Shown here: positions 42,230 through 50,827 of the stretch, in pieces
How the letters are laid out: every line of letters begins with the position of its first letter
How positions within the stretch are numbered: the stretch's first letter is position 1
Translations under genes and position numbers: made by a program
Source: SCTD01 sp038256525
GTDB taxonomy: Bacteria > Actinomycetota > Actinomycetes > Mycobacteriales > SCTD01
Length of the DNA stretch: 64,000 bases
NCBI GenBank assembly: GCA_038256525.1
Contig: JBBSKF010000003.1
Location: 1 to 64,000 of the forward strand
Reading direction: 5' to 3'
The notes under the pieces: generated by a model
What the model saw: the letters and a program-made list of their open reading frames with translations, nothing else
Told to the model about the DNA's origin: nothing
The model's database searches: none

Positions 42230-43290
42230 CGTCGCCAGCGTGGCACCGGGCGGCGGGCAGACAGGGCCGGGCTCGCCGGCGGCTCGGACACGTCAGGCGC
42301 CTGATCGGTGAGCGGCTCTGCGGGGTCTGGGTTCCACGCGACAGGACTGTGCGCCTGCTCGACGAGGTCGAGGTTCTCCCGTCCCGGTTCGGGCGCCGCC
42401 TCGGGCTCGGGATCGAACGCGGCCTCCTCGGGCTCGACCTCGGGCTCGACCTCGGGCTCGGGCTCGACCTCGGGCTCGGGCTCGGGCTCGACGTCGGGCT
42501 CGTCCTCGTCCTCGTCCCAGTAGGAAGGCTGCTGTTCGACCGAGCTCGGCGACGGCGACTCGTCCTGCTCGTCGGCCCATGACGGGGTCGGCAGGCCGGC
42601 CACGCCGGCAGCCTGCAGCTGCAGCAGCGCCGTTGTCTCATCCAGCCGCCGATGCGCGGCGGCCATGCCGGCCGCCGCCGTTTCGAGGGCCGCGACAGCG
42701 CCCTCCACCCGCTCCTGCAACTCGGCACCGGCATCCTCGGCCACCCGGCCCGCCCGCGCAGCCGCCTCGTCGACGCGCGCATTCCAGTCGCCTTGCAGCG
42801 CCGAAACGGTGCGGCGTACCTGCTCGCAGGTGGTGGTCAGGGTCGCGAGCCGCTCCTGCGTGCTGCGGGTTGCCGCAGAGCCGGCCACCGACTGGGCCAT
42901 CACCTCGGCAAGTCGGGCGCGGACAAGGCTGTGCTGCTCCTCGAGCCGGTCGAGCAGACTCTCCCGGAGTCGATCGGTGGCCCTCTCCACGCCGGTGGTG
43001 GTGTCGGTGAGGGCGGCGCGGGTGGTGTCGCCAGTGTCACTGACCGTCGCGACGACGCGATCGCGCACCGCTTCGAGCGCGTCGGCGAGGTCGACCCGCA
43101 GCGCCAGCAGGCTCGGGTCGGCTGCCTCGAAACCCGCCGCCACCTGCTGCCACATGGCTCGCTGGGCGGCGGCGGACTCGGCCAGGTCACGGCGCAGAGC
43201 GCGCAGCTCCGCCACCACCGAGGCGCGTAGGAACTCCTGCGGATCAGCCTCCGGCGGACCGGCGTAACCGAGCGGCTGTTGCGGCTCCAC
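42223..43290 (-). CDS. Coiled-coil protein with Pro-Glu-rich tail
   Basis: 355 residues, GTG at 43290 behind GGAAGGA. Residues about 20-230 are heptad-like helix (many A/L/R/E/T) without hydrophobic membrane segments. Then comes an acidic region with PE/VE repeats (DEDEDEPDVEPEPEPEVE, about 255-290) and a basic end RRPVPRWRRY. It resembles scaffolding or cell-division-associated proteins of actinobacteria, but no family is recognised. Similar in style to the protein at 48117-49772, so the two may be distant paralogs. Divergent from the UDP-GlcNAc epimerase gene. Confidence 0.75.
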   Translation of the reverse strand: MEPQQPLGYAGPPEADPQEFLRASVVAELRALRRDLAESAAAQRAMWQQVAAGFEAADPSLLALRVDLADALEAVRDRVVATVSDTGDTTRAALTDTTTGVERATDRLRESLLDRLEEQHSLVRARLAEVMAQSVAGSAATRSTQERLATLTTTCEQVRRTVSALQGDWNARVDEAAARAGRVAEDAGAELQERVEGAVAALETAAAGMAAAHRRLDETTALLQLQAAGVAGLPTPSWADEQDESPSPSSVEQQPSYWDEDEDEPDVEPEPEPEVEPEPEVEPEVEPEEAAFDPEPEAAPEPGRENLDLVEQAHSPVAWNPDPAEPLTDQAPDVSEPPASPALSARRPVPRWRRY

Positions 43291-43431
43291 GTCGTTTCCT
43301 TCCCGTCCCGCCGAGGGTAGCGGGCGCAAGCCCCCCGGCGTCGTGCTTCGGCAACGACAGGTGTGGGAGCGTTTCGGCGACGTGCCGGCTCCTACCAGAC
43401 GGACAACGGCCCGACGCGCGAGGAGGTCCAG

Positions 43432-44601
43432 CTGACCGCGACGGGTGGCGACCCGGCTGCCGTCGGCATCGCCGTCGTGCTCGGCACCCGGCCGGATGCC
43501 CTCAAGCTCGCTCCGGTCGTCCAGGCGCTCCGGGCCTCCCCACTGTTCGACCCGGTGGTGATCGCCACCGGACAGCACCGCGAGATGCTCGATCAGGTCT
43601 TCGACGTCTTCGACCTGCGGCCGCAGGTCGACCTGCATGTGCTGCAGGACCGGCAGACCCTGACCAGCCTCACCGCTCGGGTGCTGACCGGTCTGGAGAC
43701 GCTGCTCGCCGACCTGGCTCCGGCCGCCGTTGTGGTGCAGGGCGATACGACGACGACGTTCGCCGGTGCCCTCGCAGCCTTCTACGCCCGCATCCCGCTG
43801 GTCCACGTCGAGGCCGGCCTCCGTACGCACGATCGGTGGTCGCCCTACCCGGAGGAGATGAACCGTCGCCTGACCACGCAGCTGGCCGGGCTTCATCTGG
43901 CGCCGACCGAGCAGGCCCGGGACAACCTGCTCGTCGAGGGGATCGCCGCGGAGGCGGTGGTCGTCACCGGCAACACGAGCATCGACGCGCTGCTGTGGGC
44001 GGTGAACCGCCCAGCACCGGACGACGCGCTGCTCGCCTCGCTCGGCGACGACCCGCGCCGGGTCCTGCTGGTCACCCTGCACCGGCGCGAGTCCTGGGGG
44101 GCACCGCTTCGAGCGGTCGCCGGCGCGCTCGCCGAACTGGCCCGCCTCGAGCCGGACCTGCTCCTGGTCCTGCCCCTGCACCGCAACCCCGTCGTCCGGG
44201 AGGCGCTGGTGCCGCTGCTCGGCGAGGTGGACAACGTACGACTGGTCGAACCGCAGGACTACGGGGTGTTCGTGCACCTCATGGCGCGGGCCGCCATCAT
44301 CCTGACCGACTCTGGCGGCATCCAGGAGGAGGGGCCCAGCCTGGGCAAGCCGGTCCTGGTCGCGCGCGAGTCGACCGAACGACCGGAGGGCCTCGCGGCA
44401 GGCACGTCGTTGCTGGTGGGGACCGACGCCGAGCGCATCGTGACCGAAGTCCGGCGACTGCTGCACGATCCGGCGGCGTACCGCGCCATGGCTCGAGCAA
44501 GCAATCCGTACGGTGATGGCCGGGCCGCCGAGCGGACGGTACTCGCGCTCGGACGCTTCCTCGGCGTGAGCGAACAGGGCATACCGGACTTCCGGCAATA
44601 A
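43432..44601 (+). CDS. wecB: UDP-N-acetylglucosamine 2-epimerase (non-hydrolysing)
   Basis: 389 residues if it starts at CTG 43432, which has AGGAGG five bases before it; a GTG at 43363 is the first standard codon and adds 23 unconserved residues. Family marks: VVLGTRPDALKLAPVV, TGQHREMLDQV, VVQGDTTTTFAGALAAFYARIPLVHVEAGLRTHD, TLHRRESWG and LTDSGGIQEEGPSLGKPVLVARESTERPEG, each short and intact. It makes UDP-ManNAc for surface polysaccharide. It lies 110 bp before the LPLTG/exosortase genes and may belong to their operon. Confidence 0.9.
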   Translation: MTATGGDPAAVGIAVVLGTRPDALKLAPVVQALRASPLFDPVVIATGQHREMLDQVFDVFDLRPQVDLHVLQDRQTLTSLTARVLTGLETLLADLAPAAVVVQGDTTTTFAGALAAFYARIPLVHVEAGLRTHDRWSPYPEEMNRRLTTQLAGLHLAPTEQARDNLLVEGIAAEAVVVTGNTSIDALLWAVNRPAPDDALLASLGDDPRRVLLVTLHRRESWGAPLRAVAGALAELARLEPDLLLVLPLHRNPVVREALVPLLGEVDNVRLVEPQDYGVFVHLMARAAIILTDSGGIQEEGPSLGKPVLVARESTERPEGLAAGTSLLVGTDAERIVTEVRRLLHDPAAYRAMARASNPYGDGRAAERTVLALGRFLGVSEQGIPDFRQ

Positions 44602-44711
44602 CCGTGCGTAACGTCCCAGTCCGGCAAACGGGCGCAGCCAGAACGGGACAAAGGGTGTTAGCCTCGCGTCTGCTCGCTGGAAGTTCGTCCCGCTGCTGCC
44701 CGGAGGTCCCT

Positions 44712-44933
44712 GTGTACCGTGGTGTTCTCGGTGGTGGCGGTACGGCCGTGCTGGGCGTCGGTTTCACCGCCGACAGGCTGCCTCTCACCGGTGTGCCGCT
44801 GCTTCTGCTGCTGCTCATCGCGCTGACGATGATCGTGGTCGGCGTCGTGATGACCCGGGTGGCCTTCGGATCCGCACCCGCCGGTGGCCCGACGCCTGCG
44901 TCCCGGACGGGACGCGGCACCAAGGGGTCATGA
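44712..44933 (+). CDS. 73-residue LPLTG anchor-like microprotein
   Basis: GTG at 44712 after GGAGG (5-nt gap). A longer frame from 44604 has no RBS. Gly-rich N-terminus (LGGGGTAVLGVGF), LPLTG at 23-27, a strongly hydrophobic helix (about 28-47) and a 25-residue polar, basic tail (ASRTGRGTKGS). Same plan as the 75-residue LPFTG protein at 28461-28688. The stop overlaps the exosortase start (ATGA), so the two are made together. It may be a substrate, an adaptor, or a membrane subunit of the exosortase. Confidence 0.75.
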   Translation: MYRGVLGGGGTAVLGVGFTADRLPLTGVPLLLLLLIALTMIVVGVVMTRVAFGSAPAGGPTPASRTGRGTKGS

Positions 44934-45517
44934 CCGTCGCGGAGCCGATCGCCGCTGCGGAGCCGGCGGGGCGCCCGTCGCGCACCACTTTCGTGCAAGC
45001 GACGTCGGCCCTGCTGGTCGTCAGCGCCCTGCTGCTGGTCACCTTCGTTCACTACGGCCAGGTGCTCGAGGCGAGTATCAGTGCGGGATTGATCAACGCT
45101 CTGCAGATCTCGACGGCCTACGTCGTCGACACGTCGGTGATCTTCCTGCCCGGTCAGCGCTATGCCGGCTTCACGGTCAGTGCCGGATGCACAGCGACGC
45201 TTCTGGTGGTGCCGTTCTTCTTGATCACCGCCGGCCTGCTGTCGTTCAGCCGTTTCTCGCTCCGGCGGAGCCTGACTGCGCTGGGCGTGGTCACCCTGCT
45301 GATCTACGTGGCCAATCAGGCCCGGCTGCTGCTCATCGCCGGTGTCATGCGGCTGTTCGGAGGTGAGCGCGGCTACGAGCTCAGCCACGTCTTCCTGGGC
45401 ACCATCGTGAGCACCCTCGGCGTGCTGTTCGCGATCGTCGCGTTCGTGGCCATCCTCGTGGGCTGGCGGCCGGCCCGCGCAGGTCGCCGCGAGACCGAAC
45501 TGAGCCCCGTTGGCTGA
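44930..45517 (+). CDS. Exosortase/archaeosortase-family transpeptidase-like membrane protein
   Basis: 195 residues with about six helices. The three exosortase residues are in place: Cys87 (SAGCTATLLVVPFF), Arg132 (NQARLLLIAG) and His153 (ELSHVFLGT). Exosortases cut C-terminal sorting signals of exported proteins and pass them to a membrane or surface acceptor. The length fits the small actinobacterial types (possibly exosortase P). Neighbours: LPLTG microprotein before it (4-nt overlap), a glycosyltransferase after it (8-nt overlap), and a secreted protein with a C-terminal tripartite signal as likely substrate. Confidence 0.83.
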   Translation: MTVAEPIAAAEPAGRPSRTTFVQATSALLVVSALLLVTFVHYGQVLEASISAGLINALQISTAYVVDTSVIFLPGQRYAGFTVSAGCTATLLVVPFFLITAGLLSFSRFSLRRSLTALGVVTLLIYVANQARLLLIAGVMRLFGGERGYELSHVFLGTIVSTLGVLFAIVAFVAILVGWRPARAGRRETELSPVG

Positions 45518-47222
45518 CCTCGGCTTCGCCGCGGCGAACGGCCTGGCCTTCCTGCTGTGCGTTCTGTTCCTCGGCTACGTCTCGCTCATCTTCGTGCCCT
45601 ACTTCCGGCACCGGCCGACCGCGGCCGGGAACCAGCACCTGTTCCAGTGGCACTTCCTCGTGCCGTGCATGGACGAGCAGGCGGTGGTCGAGAAGACCGT
45701 GCGCGGCTTGCTCGCGTCGTTCCCGGCAGCACACGTCTGGGCGGTGGACGACGCCTCCGAGGACACCACCCTCGCCATCCTGCGCCGGCTCGAGCGACAG
45801 GACTCCCGCGTGCACATCGTCGCGCGGACCGCACCCGAGGCCAGGCAGGGAAAGGGCGCCGCGCTCAATGCCGGCTGGCGCGCCATTGACGAGGCACTGC
45901 CCGCCGGTCAGCCACGCGAGCGAGTCTTGATCAGTGTCGTCGATGCCGACGCAGTGCTCGACACCGATGCCCTGGCCATGGTCGCCGGTCCGACGTTCTT
46001 CGGCGACCACGAGGTCGGCGCGGTCCAGATCCAGGTCCGGGTCCGACCTGATCCCTTCCGCCCGATGAACGACCAGCCGTCGATCCCCCGGCGGCAACGG
46101 CTGCTGATCGCGCTGCAGGACCTCGAGTTCACCGGCCCGATCGCCGCCATGCAGATGCTCCGGAGCAAGACCGGCAGCGTGGCGATGGGTGGCAACGGCC
46201 AGTTCACCCGGCTGTCGGTGCTCAACGACGTCGCCGACCGGCACGGCACGCCCTGGCACGGCGCCCTGCTCGAGGACTTCGAGCTCGGCCTGCACGTCCT
46301 GCTGGCCGGTTCGCGTACGGCGTACTGCCACGACACCTCGGTGATCCAGGAAGGCGTTCCCCGCGTCGTGCCGCTGGTGCGCCAGCGCAGCCGATGGGCA
46401 CAGGGCAGCATGCAGTGCCTCAGCTACCTGCGCGAGATCCTGCGCACGCGCCACCTGACCGCGGGTGGGACGCTCGAGATCGCCTACTTCCTGTTCTCGC
46501 CGTGGGTCCAGCTCGTCGGCGGTGTCGTCTACGCCACGCTCTTCTCCTCGGCCGCCTACTACGCCTTCACCGACCCCCTCGGGGTCGGGCACTGGTGGGG
46601 GGGTGGCGCCTGGGGCCTGGTGCCGCTGTTCCTGCTGTTCGGGGTCTCGCCCTTCCTCATCTGGGCCTTCATGTACCGCTCCCGGGTCCGTCCGGAGCTC
46701 AGCCTCTGGCGCGCGCTCGGGCTGGGGCTGGTCAACGCGCTCTACGTCTACTTCCACCAGGCGGCCACCTGGTGGGCGTTCTACCGCGTGATGACGGCAC
46801 GCACCGACTGGAAGAAGACCGTCCGCTACTCCCAGCACGCCGTCGACGCCGCGCTCGACCTGCTGTTCCGGCCGCCCGCCCGCCCGCCCGGCGAGGCCCT
46901 GGCCCGCCTGCGCGGGAGTCGGGGCCCGGCGCCGTCTCGACCGCGCTCGGCGACGAGCGCCGCCGTCGCCTCTCAGTCCTCGCTCGCCCGGCTGCGCCGG
47001 GCGACCGTCACGCCACTGCAATCACCTGTTACACAGCGTGACGAAAAGGCTCTTCGAGGTCTGCGCGGAGCGTCCCCTTCGCCCATGTCTGTCGTATTTG
47101 CGGGGGTTCACAAACCCCAGGTGGATGCGCTACGGTACGACCCACTTTCGCCCCCCGCTCCACCCGTCCCATGGGTCCCGGACGCCGTCCGCGGTTCCGA
47201 ACCTGTCACTGCGAGTCACTGA
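45510..47222 (+). CDS. Membrane family 2 glycosyltransferase (QxxRW type) of the exosortase locus
   Basis: 570 residues, TTG at 45510 inside the exosortase end. An N-terminal helix (FAAANGLAFLLCVLFLGYVSLIF), then the GT2 domain with FLVPCMDEQAVVEKT, VVDADAVLDTDA (DxD), GALLEDFELGLHVLLAG (ED) and RQRSRWAQGSMQ (QxxRW). Four C-terminal helices (about 330-430) end at residue 440 or so; the last 110 residues are Pro/Ala/Arg-rich and disordered, and the frame runs almost to the next start. It resembles cellulose-synthase-like and N-glycosyltransferases. It may build the sugar polymer to which the exosortase attaches proteins, an inference from the operon. Confidence 0.85.
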   Translation: MADLGFAAANGLAFLLCVLFLGYVSLIFVPYFRHRPTAAGNQHLFQWHFLVPCMDEQAVVEKTVRGLLASFPAAHVWAVDDASEDTTLAILRRLERQDSRVHIVARTAPEARQGKGAALNAGWRAIDEALPAGQPRERVLISVVDADAVLDTDALAMVAGPTFFGDHEVGAVQIQVRVRPDPFRPMNDQPSIPRRQRLLIALQDLEFTGPIAAMQMLRSKTGSVAMGGNGQFTRLSVLNDVADRHGTPWHGALLEDFELGLHVLLAGSRTAYCHDTSVIQEGVPRVVPLVRQRSRWAQGSMQCLSYLREILRTRHLTAGGTLEIAYFLFSPWVQLVGGVVYATLFSSAAYYAFTDPLGVGHWWGGGAWGLVPLFLLFGVSPFLIWAFMYRSRVRPELSLWRALGLGLVNALYVYFHQAATWWAFYRVMTARTDWKKTVRYSQHAVDAALDLLFRPPARPPGEALARLRGSRGPAPSRPRSATSAAVASQSSLARLRRATVTPLQSPVTQRDEKALRGLRGASPSPMSVVFAGVHKPQVDALRYDPLSPPAPPVPWVPDAVRGSEPVTASH

Positions 47223-47232
47223 GGGAGCCTTC

Positions 47233-48012
47233 ATGGCCACGACCCGGAGCGCGCGAGTCCTCGCCGCCGGCTTCACTGCAAGTCTCATCCTGGTCTCCGC
47301 CTCGCCTGCCGCGGCACAGGAGACCGGCACCGTCAACGGCAGTGCGTTCGGTGCCTCGATCAAGCTGGGCGGCGAGAACCTCCTGACGCCGACGCCACTC
47401 GTGAACCTGCCAGAGGACGGCACGTTCACAGAGGACGACACCGCCAACGTCGCCCTGCCTGGACTGCTCGACGCCCGCGTCCTTCGCGCCGAGACCGAAG
47501 GCGACCCGGAGACCGGAACGTCGACGGCGACTGGGGAGGTTGCCGACGTCGAGGTGCTGCCTGGACCGCTCGGAGCGACGCCGAGCTTGCTCAGCGCCGA
47601 TGCCATCAGCGCCACCTGCACGGTCGGACCCGATGGCGACGACTTTGTTGGCTCGGCGACCTTGGCCAACGTCGTGCTCAGCAACGGCACCGTGCTCGAC
47701 GTCAGTCCTGGTGCAAATACTGACGCGGACCTTCTGGTGGCCGAGATCTTCCTGAACGAGCAGACGGACAACGGTGACGGCAGCTTCACCGTCAACGCCA
47801 TTCGCATCGTCCTGCTCCCAGGCCTCGTGCCCAGCGATCGAGACGGCCTGGAGATCATCCTCGGCTCGGCGACCTGCGGCCCGAACAGCGCCGCGCCGCC
47901 GATCAACGCCATCCCGACCGCCGGTCTGCCGATCGCGGCCGGGATCGTCGCCGCCTTCGTTCTCGGCGTCGTCGTGATGCGCCGCCGCGAGATGGGTCCG
48001 TTCGCCGCCTGA
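47233..48012 (+). CDS. Secreted choice-of-anchor-P-like protein with C-terminal anchor
   Basis: 259 residues, ATG at 47233 after GAGGGAG. A signal peptide (AGFTASLILVSASPAAAQ) is cut near AAAQ-ET; the body is a beta-rich, Asp/Thr/Gly-rich domain with two Cys (SATCTVGPDG; GSATCGPN) and the stretch FLNEQTDNGDGSFTVNAIRI seen in choice-of-anchor P proteins. The C-terminus is tripartite: AIPTAGLP, a helix (AAGIVAAFVLGVVVM) and RRRE. It comes last in the exosortase operon and is followed by a strong terminator, which makes it the natural substrate candidate. Confidence 0.8.
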   Translation: MATTRSARVLAAGFTASLILVSASPAAAQETGTVNGSAFGASIKLGGENLLTPTPLVNLPEDGTFTEDDTANVALPGLLDARVLRAETEGDPETGTSTATGEVADVEVLPGPLGATPSLLSADAISATCTVGPDGDDFVGSATLANVVLSNGTVLDVSPGANTDADLLVAEIFLNEQTDNGDGSFTVNAIRIVLLPGLVPSDRDGLEIILGSATCGPNSAAPPINAIPTAGLPIAAGIVAAFVLGVVVMRRREMGPFAA

Positions 48013-48031
48013 CCTTGCAATGACGTTCTCG

Positions 48032-48070
48032 ACACCGCGGGCGAAGGGTTGGTGACTTCGCCCGCGGTGT
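48032..48070 (+). terminator. Strong intrinsic-type hairpin
   Basis: ACACCGCGGGCGAAG (48032-48046) pairs perfectly with CTTCGCCCGCGGTGT (48056-48070): a 15-bp stem with a 9-nt loop, 20 bp after the choice-of-anchor stop and followed by TGTGT. It closes the surface-anchor operon. Confidence 0.88.
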
Positions 48071-48116
48071 TGTGTCCAGGTGTGGCACGCTTGCGGTGAT
48101 GTCAGGAGGGCCTGCT

Positions 48117-49772
48117 GTGGAGCCGAGCGGGTCAGCGGGAGTGCCTGAGGTCGCTGGAGTGCCTGCCAACGCCGAGATCACCGCACTGCGGGCCGAGCTG
48201 GAGGCTCTGCGCGGCCAGGTGGGTGCCGCCCTCCAGACCGGACTCGAGCGGGTTGCGGCCCGCACCGAAGCACGCCTGGACGACGTGATGGACACCCTGG
48301 GCGGCCGGCTGAGCGCCCGACTGGACGCGGCGGCGGCCGATCTCCGGCGCACCCTGAATGCCGCGCTCGAGGTCCAGGTCGACACCGCGGCCGTCACCCA
48401 GGCTGCAACGGCAGACACCCGGTCAGCCCTCGAGTCACGGGCGGTGGTCATCGAGACGGCTGTGACCGCGCTGGCCGAGCGGGTCGAGAGCCTCAACCGC
48501 GAAGGGGCCGAGGGCGCCCGCCAGCAGGTACGTGCGCTGGCCGCCGACCTCGCGACCTTGCGGCAGTGGGTCGACCCGGTCGAGAACCGGCGGTTGCGCG
48601 CTGAGGCGCAGGGTCGGGTGGAGAATGCACTGGTCAGCCGGGACCAGCGGCTGCTCGGCACGGTGTCCGACCTGCTGACCGCCGTGACCTCCGAGCGGGT
48701 GGCCACGCAGGCGCGGCTGCTGCAGCTCGAGGACGCGACGTCCCGGGTGCTGGACGCGCTGCTGACCCTTGATGAGAGGGGCGCCTCGCGCGCCGCTACC
48801 AGTGCTGCGCAGGTGGACGCCCTGCTCGCCGGCACGCAGGACCGCGTCGATGCGGTCCGCGCGGACGTGCGCAGCCAGCTCGCTCAGATCCGCGAGGAGC
48901 TGAGCTCCGAGCTGGGCACCCTGCGCTCGGAGCTGCACCAGGTGTCCGCCAACAGCGCGGCCGCAGGCCTTGCCGTCGAGACCCTGCCCATCCGCCTGGA
49001 GCAGGCCCTCAGCCGGGCCCAGGGCGCGATCATGATCGATTCCGCGCCAGCCGGCCAGAGCGGCCGTACGGCCCTGCTGCAGCTGCTCGCCGAGCACCGC
49101 GACGAGGTCACCACGCGCATGGACGAGTTCGCCGCGCTGGTCACCGAGACCGGAGCCTCCACGGGAGAGGCGCTCCAGGCTGTCGCGGAGCAGGTCCGCC
49201 GTGTCTCGAGTGGCCAATCCGCCGTTCCCGCCGAGCCGGGCACCCCTGTGCCGGTCGCCGAGACACCGCTCCAGCAACCTGTCACGCCGCGCAAGAAGAA
49301 GGCCGCTGCAAAGACGGGCGCAGCCCGCGCGGCTCCCGCCAAGCCCCGCCGGGCGGCCGCGACGGGCAGCGACGCGGACTCTGCTGTCACCCCACGACGC
49401 CCCCGCGCCTCGACCTCGACCCCGGCCTCGACCTCGGCCCCGACCAGGTCGACCTCGGTCAGGCAGGACGGCGTGACCGCCCCACGCCGCACAACGCCGA
49501 CCAAGCGCGCCACGGCGGCGGGAACAGCCAAGCCTGGTGCGCCGAGCACCGCGAAGGCGCGGCCGCTGTCCGAACAGACGAGTGAACCGGCTCAGCCGGT
49601 CCGCCCGGTGGCACCACGCCGGGCCACACCGGTTGCGGCGGCACGCCGGCAGGTCAAGGCTGTCGCGGCCTATGCGCCGGAGCCCTCTTCGACCGACACC
49701 GCAGCCCAGGCCCGCGCCGAGGCCGAGCAGATCGAACCGGTGCGCCGGCTGTTCGCCCGCCGGCGCCTCTGA
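48117..49772 (+). CDS. Long coiled-coil protein with basic Ala/Pro/Lys tail
   Basis: 551 residues from the GTG at 48117 (AGGAGG, 7-nt gap); an ATG at 48099 is possible. Residues about 15-390 are almost entirely helical heptads (LRAELEALRGQVGAAL, RLSARLDAAAADLRRTL and so on) and have no membrane segment. Residues about 400-540 are Lys/Arg/Ala/Pro/Thr-rich (RKKKAAAKTGAARAAPAKP), like histone-H1-type tails, so it may bind nucleic acid or acidic polymers. No named family. It starts an operon with a Septum_form protein and a polytopic membrane protein, so a structural role at the cell pole or septum is an inference. Confidence 0.78.
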   Translation: MEPSGSAGVPEVAGVPANAEITALRAELEALRGQVGAALQTGLERVAARTEARLDDVMDTLGGRLSARLDAAAADLRRTLNAALEVQVDTAAVTQAATADTRSALESRAVVIETAVTALAERVESLNREGAEGARQQVRALAADLATLRQWVDPVENRRLRAEAQGRVENALVSRDQRLLGTVSDLLTAVTSERVATQARLLQLEDATSRVLDALLTLDERGASRAATSAAQVDALLAGTQDRVDAVRADVRSQLAQIREELSSELGTLRSELHQVSANSAAAGLAVETLPIRLEQALSRAQGAIMIDSAPAGQSGRTALLQLLAEHRDEVTTRMDEFAALVTETGASTGEALQAVAEQVRRVSSGQSAVPAEPGTPVPVAETPLQQPVTPRKKKAAAKTGAARAAPAKPRRAAATGSDADSAVTPRRPRASTSTPASTSAPTRSTSVRQDGVTAPRRTTPTKRATAAGTAKPGAPSTAKARPLSEQTSEPAQPVRPVAPRRATPVAAARRQVKAVAAYAPEPSSTDTAAQARAEAEQIEPVRRLFARRRL

Positions 49773-49783
49773 ACAGGAGCCAG

Positions 49784-50827
49784 GTGCCGAACGACGCCGT
49801 AGGGAGCAGCGCGGACGAGCAGGCACTCGCCCGGCTGCGCGGTGTCGGAGCCGAGCCACCTTCACCCGCCGCCCCAGCGGCCGACCCGCCTCGGCCGGAA
49901 CCACCCCCGGCCGTCCTCGAGCCCACCAGTGCCGCTACCGGCCCCGCCACCGGTGCCGCGCCCCGGCCGGCGTCCGCCGCACGCCTGCGCCGCGCGCTGG
50001 GCAACGTCGCCGGCATGGTCGCGCTCATCGTTGCCGTTGCCGCTGGAACGCTCACCGCCTTCGCCGAGCAGGCGCCTGCCGGTGTGCCGGTCTCCGACCA
50101 GCCGATCGGCAGCTGCTTTCGTGCGCTGGATCCCTATGAGCTCGTCGCGATCCCCAGCGACTCGAGCCTGCCCGTTCCGTGCACACAACCGCACGAGACC
50201 GAGTCGATGTGGACGATCGAGCTGACCGGACCGATCGCGGCAGCCAGGGTTCGCCCCAACGGTCAGCTGCTGAACCAGCAGTCGGGCGGCAGGTGCTTCG
50301 ACTACGCACGCACCAGGGCCTATGTCGGCGCCGGGCCGTCGGACAACGTCGGGGGGGTCAACGCGGTGTCGCGCTTCCCGACAGCTGCCCAGTGGGCCGC
50401 CGGGGTGCGGGACGTGGTCTGCCAGGGATCGGCGGGTCTTCGGCCGCCGACCGGTCCCACCACCGACTTCCCCCTGGCCGGCGTCATGAGCCGGGCGGAG
50501 TCGGTGCGCTTTCGGCTCTGCCGCGCCAATCGCACCGAGCTGACCTGCGACCGGCCCCACACGTCCGAGGCGACCAGCCCGGACGTGATCCTGCCGGCGG
50601 GACCGTTTCCCGGCGCTGTCGCCGGGACCTCGTTGGCCGTGACGGCCTGCCGCCCGGTGGTCGAGGCCTACCTGGAGGCTCCGCTCGCCTCCCGACCGGA
50701 CCTGGCCATCCTGGTCGATGGCCCCCGGGAGCGGGCGTGGGCTGAGGGAAACCGATCGGTCAACTGCTCCATCGCCTACGTCGACGGGCGCACGACGACG
50801 ACCACGCTTCGGGGTGGTCTCCCATGA
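49784..50827 (+). CDS. Septum_form-domain membrane protein
   Basis: 347 residues, GTG at 49784 after ACAGGAG. A Pro/Ala-rich cytoplasmic head (about 1-70), one helix (NVAGMVALIVAVAAGTLTAFA), then an extracytoplasmic part with two copies of the Cys-containing Septum_form pattern: IGSCFRALDPYELVAIP...VPCTQPHETE and VRFRLCRAN...LTCDRPHTSE. Six or more Cys probably form disulfides. Domain name comes from septum-formation proteins of mycobacteria; exact function unknown. The stop overlaps the next start (ATGA). Confidence 0.8.
   Translation: MPNDAVGSSADEQALARLRGVGAEPPSPAAPAADPPRPEPPPAVLEPTSAATGPATGAAPRPASAARLRRALGNVAGMVALIVAVAAGTLTAFAEQAPAGVPVSDQPIGSCFRALDPYELVAIPSDSSLPVPCTQPHETESMWTIELTGPIAAARVRPNGQLLNQQSGGRCFDYARTRAYVGAGPSDNVGGVNAVSRFPTAAQWAAGVRDVVCQGSAGLRPPTGPTTDFPLAGVMSRAESVRFRLCRANRTELTCDRPHTSEATSPDVILPAGPFPGAVAGTSLAVTACRPVVEAYLEAPLASRPDLAILVDGPRERAWAEGNRSVNCSIAYVDGRTTTTTLRGGLP

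Noticed and set aside
42400..42500. Repeat array resembling CRISPR or a minisatellite
   Set aside because: The GGGCTCGACCTC repeats are in frame and encode Pro-Glu/Val-Glu repeats of the coiled-coil protein; no spacers or cas genes.
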